A DNA stretch of 64,000 nt from Avichristensenella sp031549905 (GTDB lineage: Bacteria > Bacillota > Clostridia > Christensenellales > Aristaeellaceae): NCBI GenBank assembly GCA_031549905.1, contig JAVBPC010000011.1:23162-87161 (forward strand). Reading direction: 5' to 3'. A model generated the notes under the pieces. It worked only from the letters and a program-made list of their open reading frames with translations, was not told the DNA's origin and ran no database searches. Each line of letters begins with the position of its first letter. Within the stretch, counting starts at the first letter, position 1. This document shows positions 8,182-15,869 of this stretch, one piece after another. The position numbers were made by a program, and so were the translations under genes.

Positions 8182-8661
8182 CTATTCCTCCTTGCGGTAT
8201 TCTCCGCTTTTTCCTCCGGATTTGGAAACCAGGTAAACCGATTCGATGACAATATCCTTTTGCGCCGCCTTGCACAGGTCGTACACCGTCAGCGCCGCAA
8301 CGGACACTGCGGTCAATGCCTCCATTTCGACGCCGGTTTCGCCGGTGCAGGTCACGGTCGCCTCAATTTCGATCATGTTTTCTATACCGTCCAGGTGAAA
8401 ATCGATGCTGACCCCTGTGATGGCGATCGGGTGGCACATGGGGATCAGTTCCGATGTTCGCTTGGCGGCCATGATGCCCGCCACCTGCGCCACCGCCAGC
8501 ACGTCGCCCTTTTTCAGCTTTCCATCTACGGCCAGCGCATAGGTTTCGGGGTTCAGGCGCACGCGGCCCCTTGCCACGGCTTTTCGATGCGTCTTTGCCT
8601 TTTCGGTCACGTCCACCATCTTGGCGCGGCCGTGCTCATCAAAGTGGGTAAGTTTACTCAT
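8182..8661 (-). CDS. moaC: cyclic pyranopterin monophosphate synthase
   Basis: The 159-residue protein carries out the second half of the first Moco step with MoaA, making cyclic pyranopterin monophosphate. The family signatures are all present: AKMVDVTEKAKTHRKAVARG, KGDVLAVAQVAGIMAAKRTS, LIPMCHPI (active-site His) and GVEMEALTAVSVAALTVYD. Length is typical. Its start lies 1 bp after the moaA stop, so the two are co-translated. Confidence 0.95.
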   Translation of the reverse strand: MSKLTHFDEHGRAKMVDVTEKAKTHRKAVARGRVRLNPETYALAVDGKLKKGDVLAVAQVAGIMAAKRTSELIPMCHPIAITGVSIDFHLDGIENMIEIEATVTCTGETGVEMEALTAVSVAALTVYDLCKAAQKDIVIESVYLVSKSGGKSGEYRKEE

Positions 8662-8662
8662 G

Positions 8663-9610
8663 TCAGCCTCCGATCTGGTTCATATCCCGGTGCGTATCGC
8701 TGGGGGAGGATGAGGTCAAATGATGCCGCACAGGCTTATTTTCCACCTCTGCTGCGATGGTATCCCGAAGCGCGTCTCCGGTAAGCCCTTTGAGAGATAC
8801 TTCCCGGTCCGAATGCAGGCAGGCTTTCAGCCGCCCGTCCGCGGTCACGCGGATGCGGTTGCAGGCGGGGCAAAAGTGGTCGCTCAGCGGACGGATCAGC
8901 CCCACCGTCCCCGCCGCGCCGGGCAGGCGGTATACCTGCGCCACGCCTTCCTGCCGGAAGGGAACAAGATCCGGAACCGCCCGCAGCACGGCATCCGCAT
9001 CCACAAAGGCGCTTTGATCCCATGCCGCGCACGCGCCCAGCGGCATCAGCTCAATGAACCGCACCTGAATGGCCTTATCCTGGGTGAGCGCCACAAAATC
9101 GGGAATCTCATCAATGTTCATCCCGCCGAGCAGCACGGTGTTGATCTTCGTGCCCGTGAACCCCGCTTCTTCTGCCGCCCGGATGCCGCGCAGGGTGTCT
9201 TCCAGCGAGCCTATGCGGGTGATCTTCTGGAACCGGTCCGGCTTCAACGTATCCAGGCTCAGGTTCAGTCTCGTCGCACCCGCAGCCTTTAGCGGCGCGG
9301 CAAGATCGGCAAGCCCAACGCCGTTCGTCGTCAGGCATAGCTCTTTAATGCCCGGAACGCTGGCGATGCGGCGGATAATTTCCACAATGCCCCGGCGCAC
9401 CAGCGGTTCCCCGCCGGTAATGCGCACCTTTGTTACCCCCAGCGATACGGCGGCGCGGATGATCTCTTCCATTTCCTCAGCGGAAAGCATCTCATCATGT
9501 TTGCGCTTCGCAACCCCTGTTTCCGGCATGCAGTACACGCAGCGGAAGTTGCAAAGGTCGGTCACGGACAGGCGCAGGTAGTTGATCTCCCGGTTGAAAG
9601 CATCCAACAT
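8663..9610 (-). CDS. moaA: GTP 3',8-cyclase, radical SAM
   Basis: The 315-residue radical SAM enzyme rearranges GTP in the first step of Moco synthesis. The CNFRCVYCMPE motif near residue 20 binds the SAM [4Fe-4S] cluster, and CPACNRIRVTADGRLKACL near the C-terminus gives the second cluster that binds GTP. RITGGEPLVR and LNLSLDTL are further MoaA blocks. It ends in KPVRHHL rather than the usual GG tail at the very end, but MNQIGG closes the chain, preserving the diglycine. It sits 10 bp after moeA. Confidence 0.95.
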   Translation of the reverse strand: MLDAFNREINYLRLSVTDLCNFRCVYCMPETGVAKRKHDEMLSAEEMEEIIRAAVSLGVTKVRITGGEPLVRRGIVEIIRRIASVPGIKELCLTTNGVGLADLAAPLKAAGATRLNLSLDTLKPDRFQKITRIGSLEDTLRGIRAAEEAGFTGTKINTVLLGGMNIDEIPDFVALTQDKAIQVRFIELMPLGACAAWDQSAFVDADAVLRAVPDLVPFRQEGVAQVYRLPGAAGTVGLIRPLSDHFCPACNRIRVTADGRLKACLHSDREVSLKGLTGDALRDTIAAEVENKPVRHHLTSSSPSDTHRDMNQIGG

Positions 9611-9620
9611 TTCGCTTCAC

Positions 9621-10853
9621 CTACCCGATCCGGTACGCGGAAATGACCGCGCCCTCCGGCAGCGGCGGCGAACCGGCGGGGATTTCTCCCAGCAGGTCGC
9701 ACCCAACCAGCGAGGATACCACCGCATTCCCTTGGCGCTCTTTCCTGTCGAAGCACACGGCGCCGGCTTCCACCATCAAACGCCCGGGGATTAGCCGCCG
9801 CTGTCCACTTTTTTTCGGAAAAGGCTGGCCAAGCCTTGTTTGAATTTTCTCCGGCCATACCGATTCGCGCCCTCCGCACCGGCGGATGAACGGAAGCGCA
9901 ACCATGTGCAGCCCGATGACCGCCGCAGCCGGGTTGCCGGACAGGCCGATGATCATCTTCCCATCTTTAACTGCCGCCAGCATCGCGGAGCCGGGTTTCA
10001 TTTTTACTTTCCAGAAAAGGGTTGTTGCTCCGATGTTCTCGGCAGCGGCGCGCACCACATCATAATCGCCCACGGACACGCCGCCGGTCGTCAGCACAAT
10101 ATCCGCTGTTTCAAGCGCATCAAGGATCGCCTGGCCCACGGCTTCCACCGTATCCCGCGCCTGGCGGTATGCCTGCACGCGCACGCCATCGCTCTGCAAA
10201 TAAGCGCGAAGGGTATAGTAGCTGCTGTTTCTGATCTTAGCGGGCGCAAGCGGTTCCTTCGCGTCAAGCAGTTCATCCCCGGTGCTGACAATGGCAACCG
10301 TCGGCGCGCGGAACACCGGAACTTCCGCCACGCCCAGGCCTGCCAAAAGGCCAACATGCGGGGGCGTCAACACCTCGCCCCTGCGGCCAATTCTATCGCC
10401 AAGGGCGACGTCTTCGCCCGCAGGCACGATGTCTGTGTCAGGCCGCACGGGCGCAAACAAGGAAACGGTGCTTTCATCAAACATCGTGTCTTCGTATTTG
10501 ATCGTGGCGTTTGCTCCATCCGGGATGGGGCCGCCGGTCAGGATTTTTGCCGCCTGCCCTGGGCCAACCGCACGGGTCGGCGCGCTGCCGGCCCGAATTT
10601 CTTCCGTGATGCGAAGCACCGCCGGGCGCTCTCTTGAGGCGCTCTGCGTGTCCTCTCCACGGAATGCGTAGCCGTCATATGGGGAACGGGCAAACGGCGG
10701 CATCATCTCCCGTGCCACAATATCTTCTGAAAGCACACGCCTGGCCGCTTGCTCAACAGATACCGTTTCATGTTCGGGCTTCGTTGCATGTTCCAGCAAG
10801 ATATCCACAGCTTCTTCTATGGTCAAGTTCTCTCTATAGCGCGATTCCTGCAT
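9621..10853 (-). CDS. moeA: molybdopterin molybdotransferase
   Basis: The 410-residue protein inserts molybdate into adenylated molybdopterin. The MoeA N-terminal block is visible as DIVAREMMPPFARSPYDGYAF, followed by GQAAKILTGGPIPDGANATI. The MoCF domain holds VAIVSTGDELLD and DIVLTTGGVSVGDYDVVR, then the family hallmark MIIGLSGNPAAAVIG. It is the first gene of the molybdenum operon, behind a promoter, a Moco-type riboswitch and an intrinsic terminator. Confidence 0.95.
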   Translation of the reverse strand: MQESRYRENLTIEEAVDILLEHATKPEHETVSVEQAARRVLSEDIVAREMMPPFARSPYDGYAFRGEDTQSASRERPAVLRITEEIRAGSAPTRAVGPGQAAKILTGGPIPDGANATIKYEDTMFDESTVSLFAPVRPDTDIVPAGEDVALGDRIGRRGEVLTPPHVGLLAGLGVAEVPVFRAPTVAIVSTGDELLDAKEPLAPAKIRNSSYYTLRAYLQSDGVRVQAYRQARDTVEAVGQAILDALETADIVLTTGGVSVGDYDVVRAAAENIGATTLFWKVKMKPGSAMLAAVKDGKMIIGLSGNPAAAVIGLHMVALPFIRRCGGRESVWPEKIQTRLGQPFPKKSGQRRLIPGRLMVEAGAVCFDRKERQGNAVVSSLVGCDLLGEIPAGSPPLPEGAVISAYRIG

Positions 10854-10884
10854 TTCGAGTCGTCCGTCCTTTCATTCGGCTAAA

Positions 10885-10923
10885 TAAAAAAACGGCCTGT
10901 TTTCCGCCAAAACAAGCCGCTTT
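10885..10923 (-). terminator. intrinsic terminator of the moeA leader
   Basis: On the minus strand a 12-bp stem (GCGGCTTGTTTT with AAAACAGGCCGT, two G-U pairs) and a 5-nt loop is followed by seven T. It lies between the riboswitch aptamer and moeA, so it is the likely expression platform. Confidence 0.8.
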
Positions 10924-10936
10924 GTCTTTTGAACAA

Positions 10937-11062
10937 GCGATGCTTACCCTTCCTTTTCATGCGGAAGGCGGGGCCGTTTCCAGCCTCCACCCTTTGAGGG
11001 AAATCCCTCAGGCGACCATGCCTTGGGCTAATGCCTGTAGGTCATGCCGCTCGGAATGTATG
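10937..11062 (-). ncRNA. Moco riboswitch upstream of moeA
   Basis: The minus-strand leader has CATTCCGAGCGGCATGACC, CCCAAGGCATGGTCGCC, a short palindromic hairpin TGAGGGA/TCCCTCA, then GGAGGCTGGAAACGGCC and CGCCTTCCGCATGAAAAGGA. This succession matches my recollection of the Moco RNA motif. The presence of the third stem is the feature proposed to separate Moco from tungsten-cofactor sensors. A strong terminator follows. Position before moeA-moaA-moaC agrees with known use. Confidence 0.75.
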
Positions 11063-11079
11063 CTATGCAATTGTTATAC

Positions 11080-11108
11080 ATTCTACAGTTTTCGCCGGAT
11101 GATGTCAA
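11080..11108 (-). promoter_or_regulatory. promoter of the molybdenum cofactor operon
   Basis: On the minus strand TTGACA (11103-11108) and TAGAAT (11080-11085) are 17 bp apart, immediately upstream of the riboswitch. Transcription would start near 11073. Together with riboswitch and terminator this explains the 368-bp stretch without a gene between 10854 and 11221. Confidence 0.75.
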
Positions 11109-11221
11109 GATTTCATGCAACTTTCGCTTGTCTTTCACGCCGCTTTCCTATCCGCGCACTATACTGGCATCATCACCGGAGGGTACATAAAAAAAAATAA
11201 CCCGGTGCAAGAAAGGAAAAT

Positions 11222-11890
11222 GTGATTAAGAGCAGATACGGAAAACCCATTATGATTGTGGCATTGGCGCTGTCAATGCTGTTTACAACAGTAGCCCTGG
11301 CGGATGTGACCACATCGGCAACAGTGAAGGGAGAAACATTAAGTCTTGGCTGTGGTTTTGGCGTGGATGAGAGCGCGATGACCGCCGAGCAGCAAACCAC
11401 GCGGGTGGATGCGGTGAGCCAGTATTACGCGGCAGAAGATGATGTGCTTGCGGGGTTAGCAGAGGCGGGCACCGCAGCGCAGGCGGATGTGGATGCGTAC
11501 AAACTGGGACGCGATGCACGATGGCTGCTAACGCAGATGGACAAGGCGGGATGGACTGACGAGCAGACCAAGGCATATGCGGAGGCGGCGGCATTAAGCG
11601 GCGATGCGCGGGATACGGCAGCTGACGCGCTGGTTACATCCGGGCAACTCACCAGCGAGCAAGGTGCCGCGTTGAAGGTATCCGGCACGAACACGAGCCG
11701 GTCAATCAACCTAAGCGACACTTCTGCGGTGGAAACCGCAACGAATGACCTGGAAGCGCTGCGCCAAACCTTGAAGCAAACGCTTACGGATGCAGGCATC
11801 ACGGTTGTTGAAACCGGATCGGGCGGGAACGCAAACCGGACGGATGGCGATGACAGCCGCCGCCAGAATACAGGCGGGAAGTCACTTTAA
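11222..11890 (+). CDS. secreted hypothetical protein
   Basis: I do not recognise this 222-residue protein. It starts with GTG after GAAAGGAAA. It has a signal peptide (IMIVALALSMLFTTVALA, with ALA-DV as likely cleavage site), then a helical, Ala/Asp-rich segment with several ADAL- and DAY-like stretches, and a hydrophilic C-terminal tail rich in Gly, Asn and Asp. No cysteine-rich or enzymatic motif is seen beyond a single CGFG. It stands alone between divergent promoters and its own terminator. Confidence 0.6.
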   Translation: MIKSRYGKPIMIVALALSMLFTTVALADVTTSATVKGETLSLGCGFGVDESAMTAEQQTTRVDAVSQYYAAEDDVLAGLAEAGTAAQADVDAYKLGRDARWLLTQMDKAGWTDEQTKAYAEAAALSGDARDTAADALVTSGQLTSEQGAALKVSGTNTSRSINLSDTSAVETATNDLEALRQTLKQTLTDAGITVVETGSGGNANRTDGDDSRRQNTGGKSL

Positions 11891-11951
11891 CAAACCGTAT
11901 CGATTAACAGGCATGTAAAAACCCACCAGGACGTAGGATAACGAAGGATTA

Positions 11952-11995
11952 CACAAGCTGGCGCCGTTTTTCCAATGGCGCCAGTCTTGTTTTAT
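11952..11995 (+). terminator. terminator after the secreted protein
   Basis: ACAAGCTGGCGCC and GGCGCCAGTCTTGT form a long GC-rich stem with an 11-nt loop, followed by a T-rich tail. Confidence 0.75.
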
Positions 11996-12052
11996 CTGAT
12001 TACGCCCATAGCAGCGCAGTTGCATCATCACGGCGACGGCCCCTCATTACCA

Positions 12053-12571
12053 CTAAACATATCGCCTGACCTTTTTCATATACTGAACATACTCATCCTG
12101 AAACTGCGCGACACACCACCTTTCTTCCGCAAGGATGACCCAGTGTGCCGACACCTGGAAAATCACCAGCGTGATCAATAGAATCGGGGATCTTGTTAGC
12201 AGGACACAACCCAAGAAGAAAACAAAGTAGGCCACGTACATGGGGTTTCGCGAAATTCTGTACAACCCCGTCATGTTGATGCCGCTTTTTTTCGGCTTTG
12301 CGAAGTTCACAATCGCCACTGCGCACAGAACAATCCCCAAAGGGTAAATCAATAACCCGGCGTGTCCCCAGGGTGGGGTAAGGTCTATCTTAAGAAAGCA
12401 CATATAAATCAGAAGCACAACAGTGGATAACTGATATACCCAGTATGCGATTCTCTCTTTTTCTCGCATCGGGGCAAATAAAGCCGCGCGCCTGAATGCC
12501 TCTTCACTTAACAGGCGGAGCAATCCAAACCGCACCAAGAAAAAAGGCACCATCAGCAGAAAGCCATACAT
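12053..12571 (-). CDS. isoprenylcysteine carboxyl methyltransferase-like membrane protein
   Basis: The 172-residue integral membrane protein has about four hydrophobic segments and the ICMT/PEMT signature near the C-terminus: TGLYRISRNPMYVAYFVFFL, then ILAEERWCVAQFQDEYVQYM (the E-E-x-x-L-x-x-x-F-x-x-Y-x-x-Y pattern). Such bacterial proteins are SAM-dependent methyltransferases of uncertain substrate. I favour the start at 12571 because CAGGTG lies before it; an in-frame ATG at 12592 lacks a ribosome site. Confidence 0.75.
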   Translation of the reverse strand: MYGFLLMVPFFLVRFGLLRLLSEEAFRRAALFAPMREKERIAYWVYQLSTVVLLIYMCFLKIDLTPPWGHAGLLIYPLGIVLCAVAIVNFAKPKKSGINMTGLYRISRNPMYVAYFVFFLGCVLLTRSPILLITLVIFQVSAHWVILAEERWCVAQFQDEYVQYMKKVRRYV

Positions 12572-12605
12572 AACTGCACCTGCTTTCATCAATAGGCATT
12601 GTCTG

Positions 12606-12869
12606 CTATGAGCCTATCACATGCGCCATTGGGTGTAAAGCCCCGATGGCAGTGTTTGCGGCATTGCCGTAGGGCCCGAGATAACCGGAGCCAGCAATGA
12701 ATATCCGATCTATAATATTGTACAGCGCACCCACAAGCAGCGAGATGATACAGGGGATTGGGAATTTGCGCATGAGCTTTGACAGACCCTCAGTTTCAAG
12801 AAACCGGTTCGCGGTTGACTGTTCCAAGCTGATCTGCCTCCGTTGTTTTCTGCACAAAAAAACGCGCAA
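12606..12869 (-). pseudogene. MATE family transporter, N-terminal remnant
   Basis: The frame encodes ETEGLSKLMRKFPIPCIISL and YNIIDRIFIAGSGYLGPYGN, a clear match to the first helix region of MATE multidrug exporters, which normally reach about 450 residues. Homology ends after AANTAIGAL and the frame stops at 12606. The apparent start lies inside the terminator of the cupin gene, so the gene has lost both its own start region and about 85% of its length. Confidence 0.65.
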
Positions 12870-12890
12870 GTCCGTTTGGACCTACGCGCT
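12855..12890 (-). terminator. terminator downstream of the cupin gene
   Basis: On the minus strand CGCGTAGGTCC and GGACTTGCGCG pair over 11 bp (including G-U pairs) around an AAAC loop, followed by seven T. Confidence 0.7.
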
Positions 12891-12972
12891 CTTTGCTACT
12901 CAACATCTGGACTTACAGCACATTGGTTCATGCATTTGCCAACCAAAGATTTGGCAACGGCACGTCCGTTTT

Positions 12973-13374
12973 TTACCCATTCATCCAGGAAGCCTTGAAC
13001 TGGCTGATTACGCCATCATCGTTTGTAGCCTGGGTCAGGCTGCCCGCCTGTGCCTGGATGCAGATGTATACCAGGTCTTCGTCGCCCGCCTTGATGGCCC
13101 TTTCCCCTTGGGGCGCAACACGAATGACGCTCCCCTCCCGGATAGCAAACTCATCGCCGTCCACCATGAACGTGCCGCTGCCGCTAACGACAATATACAC
13201 TTCCTCATTCAACTTGTGCGTGTGAACGAACGGTAAAAACTTTCCGGCAGGCGCGTAATTAAACGAAATCTCACTGCCCGTAAGGCCTGCTTCCTGCCCT
13301 GCCATAACCCGTCCCTTTGCGCTCAAATCCCCTTTGAACGTGCCAACATTCATCAAACCATAGTTCTTCCCCAT
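12973..13374 (-). CDS. cupin domain-containing protein
   Basis: The 133-residue protein is a single conserved beta-barrel cupin. Motif 1 is PFVHTHKLNEEVYIVVSGSG (two His and a Glu for a metal ion); motif 2 is weaker around GSVIRVAPQGERAIKAGDED, where the usual metal His is replaced. It is divergent from an Rrf2 regulator and has its own promoter and terminator, which suggests a small stress- or redox-linked unit; the substrate is unknown. Confidence 0.8.
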   Translation of the reverse strand: MGKNYGLMNVGTFKGDLSAKGRVMAGQEAGLTGSEISFNYAPAGKFLPFVHTHKLNEEVYIVVSGSGTFMVDGDEFAIREGSVIRVAPQGERAIKAGDEDLVYICIQAQAGSLTQATNDDGVISQFKASWMNG

Positions 13375-13397
13375 TTGAAAATCCTCCTTGATTGTCC

Positions 13398-13415
13398 ATT
13401 CGATGTAACTCGAAT
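13398..13415. promoter_or_regulatory. palindrome in the cupin leader
   Basis: ATTCGA-TGTAAC-TCGAAT is a perfect 6-bp inverted repeat just downstream of the cupin promoter. It is a candidate operator for the divergent Rrf2 protein. Confidence 0.4.
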
Positions 13416-13421
13416 GCCTAC

Positions 13422-13449
13422 ATTATAGCACACTCTGATGCAATGTCAA
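13422..13449 (-). promoter_or_regulatory. cupin gene promoter
   Basis: On the minus strand TTGACA (13444-13449) and TATAAT (13422-13427) are 16 bp apart, upstream of AAGGAGG and the cupin ATG. Confidence 0.75.
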
Positions 13450-13459
13450 TACCTACAAC

Positions 13460-13487
13460 TTGAGTTTCTACAAAAATATGATATACT
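13460..13487 (+). promoter_or_regulatory. rrf2 gene promoter
   Basis: TTGAGT (13460-13465) and TATACT (13482-13487) are 16 bp apart, followed by AGAGGTGAG and the ATG at 13506. Confidence 0.6.
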
Positions 13488-13505
13488 TAGTTTAGAGGTG
13501 AGCAA

Positions 13506-13952
13506 ATGCGCATCAGCATCAAGTGTTCGTCGGCGGTTCATGTTCTGCTTATGATAGCCATGCTGCCGGGCACATGCAAAATCACGAGTGAACTGCTGGC
13601 TTCCAGCGTGGGAAGCAACCCGGTAGAAATACGCAAGCTGCTAAGCGATATGAAAAGGGCGGGCATGATTCACGTTGCCCGCGGCCTTGGCGGCGCTACA
13701 CTTATGAAGGAGCCAAAGGACATCACCCTTTTGGATATCTACGACGCAGTTGACCCCAAATCCCTTGATGACCTGATTGGTGTGCACAGTCACCCGGCCA
13801 TGCAATGTCCCTTTGGCAAAAACATAAGTGACCTGCTTGCCGAACCCTACGCGGAGATCGGCGAGGTGGTGCGGCTCAAAATGGCCTCGATCACCTTGGA
13901 GCAGCTATGCCACCGGCTGAAGGAGATGGAACCGGGCATTACGGAAAGTTGA
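13506..13952 (+). CDS. Rrf2 family transcriptional regulator
   Basis: The 148-residue protein has the Rrf2 winged-helix N-terminus: CSSAVHVLLMIAML, ITSELLASSVGSNPVEIRKL and MIHVARGLGGATLMKEPKDI (the RGxxGG wing). Only one cysteine (CPFG, about residue 101) is in the region where Fe-S-binding members carry three, so it may not hold a cluster. It diverges from the cupin gene and probably controls it. Confidence 0.85.
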   Translation: MRISIKCSSAVHVLLMIAMLPGTCKITSELLASSVGSNPVEIRKLLSDMKRAGMIHVARGLGGATLMKEPKDITLLDIYDAVDPKSLDDLIGVHSHPAMQCPFGKNISDLLAEPYAEIGEVVRLKMASITLEQLCHRLKEMEPGITES

Positions 13953-14033
13953 GCCAGTGCCAAATCATTTTTCATTGGCGGTAACTTGCGCTGTAAGGGG
14001 TACAGTGAAGGGTACAAGCCCAAAAACGGCATG

Positions 14034-14071
14034 AAAAAAGTCTTGAAAACTTTGATTTTCAAGGCTTTTTT
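14034..14071. terminator. bidirectional terminator at the host/island boundary
   Basis: AAAAAAGTCTTGAAAA pairs with TTTTCAAGGCTTTTTT (16 bp, one T-G) around a 6-nt loop. It would stop rrf2 transcription from the left and the island operon from the right. Confidence 0.75.
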
Positions 14072-14200
14072 GATGTATAAACCGTAATGGATTCATACAA
14101 TTAAACGATACGCCCTTTCGCTTTCTTTCAAGGAGGATTTAGGTGCATTGTTAAACGCACTATTCCTACCACAATAAGTTTTCTGCGCTATCCACTCCCC

Positions 14201-14725
14201 TTAATCAGGATACCATTTGCACGAACACATTGTGCCCAAATTAACGCGCATTACATACTCATCTTCTTTGGCGTAATCATCTACTAACCGCCGGGAAAAC
14301 ATGGGGTTAGGTCTGGCCCCAACCTTCTTCAGAAGCTCGGCGACTGGAAAAAATGTATGCTTGTATGCTCCTGACTTTTGTAAATGAGCAAACCCCAAGG
14401 CTTCTGATGTATCACAAATCAGGAGAAAACCCGTCGATGTTTTGAATCTCTCGGCACAGAACAAACGGCCGGTAAAGCTCGCAATCTTTCCATCATTTCT
14501 GCGTGAGCAGGAACGAAAGAGCAACGGTCTCCCAGGTGGCATGTAATTCTTAAGAACAGCATCCCAAATATCATAGAATCCCTTTGTCTTCTCCTCGGGG
14601 CCTGTCAGAATCCAATTGCCAATAAATGCTGACGCTTCCTTAGTGATTGGTGCATCATTAACCATAACATCAACCAGGTTTTTTGCAATCTCGTTTTTCT
14701 GTGTATTGGTCCACCGATATGCCAT
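14201..14725 (-). CDS. hypothetical protein, last gene of the Gabija-like operon
   Basis: I do not recognise this 174-residue protein. It is soluble, begins MAYRWTNTQKNEIAKNLVDV and contains a few cysteines (RSCSRRND, LLICDTSEA, GTMCSCKWYPD at the C-terminus). GGGTGG precedes the ATG. It is AT-rich like its neighbours, lies 58 bp after the UvrD-like helicase gene on the same strand and is followed by a terminator, so it is probably co-transcribed with the nuclease and helicase. It could be a third component or a cargo gene. Confidence 0.6.
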   Translation of the reverse strand: MAYRWTNTQKNEIAKNLVDVMVNDAPITKEASAFIGNWILTGPEEKTKGFYDIWDAVLKNYMPPGRPLLFRSCSRRNDGKIASFTGRLFCAERFKTSTGFLLICDTSEALGFAHLQKSGAYKHTFFPVAELLKKVGARPNPMFSRRLVDDYAKEDEYVMRVNLGTMCSCKWYPD

Positions 14726-14783
14726 ATTCCACCCACATCTATATTGATATTGATCTTATTTCTATTCAAAAGGTAGCACCGAT

Positions 14784-15869
14784 TCACGGACTGCTCCATT
14801 TGAGAATTGATTGAATCGATGCGGGTCGGGCTCTTAAAAAGGCTACGCTGAATCTGGCCCGAGTAATCGCAACATATAATTTCTCTTTGGTGGCCTCAAT
14901 TTTAGCAATGTCGCCGCACCCAAGAAACTTTTCGATAGGGCCTGTGGGTATAATGACGACATGATTATATGTTTGCCCTTTAACGACACCGAAATTTCTC
15001 ATGGGCAATCCCATCGCTTTTTTTGCTGCGGCTATATTGTAACCCAAGATTTGCGGTGTGTACAATTCACAGTATCTATGCAAATCAGCCGGGTCTAATG
15101 TATAAAGTCCAATATGACTATGCTCACCTTTGTTAAGCGATGTTGTTTGGGGAAGCGTGGGAAAAAGAGAATCTGAAAAGTCACAGATACTCTGAATACA
15201 CCGATATGAACGATTAAGCAGCTTAACTTCCCCATACCCTTTTGCCTGCAAATGAGTAAACCATGAATATATGTCGTCAGAGAATTTTTTGTTTTTCATG
15301 GATTGCGATGTACTATAGGTCCTTTGCCTAACATCGCCGACCATAATGACTTTAATCTTTGATTTCAGGAGCAACCCAATGAAATCCAGATCCCAACCAG
15401 AAATATCTTGTGCCTCGTCTAAAATAAAAACGTCAATGAGTTGCTCAAGGCGTTGAACAACCAAACCACCGGACTGCACATTACACCGATAGGCAAAGTC
15501 GGACATTTTGTCGCTATAAATGTGCGTTTTATCAGAAAGATAAAAGGGTCGGATATCATCTCTGCGTTTGAATTTCGCCGAGATAAAGGGAACAAAATGG
15601 AGATTTTCAATCCGCTCATCGGAATACAAAAAGTTTTGATACGGCCGGACACATTCTGCCAGCAAGAAAGAAAACCAACTCATTATTGTGACGTTTTGCG
15701 GCTGAACGCCATTAATGGCGCTAATTGTTTTTTGGAGAAGCGTCGTGTTTTCATGGGTATATGTTGTCAACAAGATTTTTTTCGTAGGATTATTTACGGC
15801 ATAATCCGAAACCATTGTAGTTTTTCCGGCGCCTGCAGACGCCAAATAGAACTCATTATCGTATGGCAT
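14784..15869 (-). CDS. compact UvrD/Rep-like helicase (GajB-like)
   Basis: This 361-residue superfamily 1 ATPase has Walker A ASAGAGKTT at its very start, TYTHENTTLL (motif Ia), DVFILDEAQDIS (motif II), IMVGDVRQRTYSTS (motif III), LNRSYRC (motif IV), VVKGQTYNHVVII (motif V region) and KLYVAITRARFSVAF (motif VI). GajB proteins are usually nearer 500 residues, so accessory domains are reduced. Its start overlaps the 3' end of the OLD nuclease gene by 14 bp. In Gabija, GajB works with the GajA nuclease to stop phage replication; that role here is inferred from the pairing. Confidence 0.75.
   Translation of the reverse strand: MPYDNEFYLASAGAGKTTMVSDYAVNNPTKKILLTTYTHENTTLLQKTISAINGVQPQNVTIMSWFSFLLAECVRPYQNFLYSDERIENLHFVPFISAKFKRRDDIRPFYLSDKTHIYSDKMSDFAYRCNVQSGGLVVQRLEQLIDVFILDEAQDISGWDLDFIGLLLKSKIKVIMVGDVRQRTYSTSQSMKNKKFSDDIYSWFTHLQAKGYGEVKLLNRSYRCIQSICDFSDSLFPTLPQTTSLNKGEHSHIGLYTLDPADLHRYCELYTPQILGYNIAAAKKAMGLPMRNFGVVKGQTYNHVVIIPTGPIEKFLGCGDIAKIEATKEKLYVAITRARFSVAFLRARPASIQSILKWSSP

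Noticed and set aside
13960..14071. Left attachment site of the prophage at the rrf2-side terminator
   Set aside because: The hairpin resembles the tRNA-operon terminator at 63043-63079, but in inverted orientation and with many differences. It cannot serve as a direct-repeat att core.
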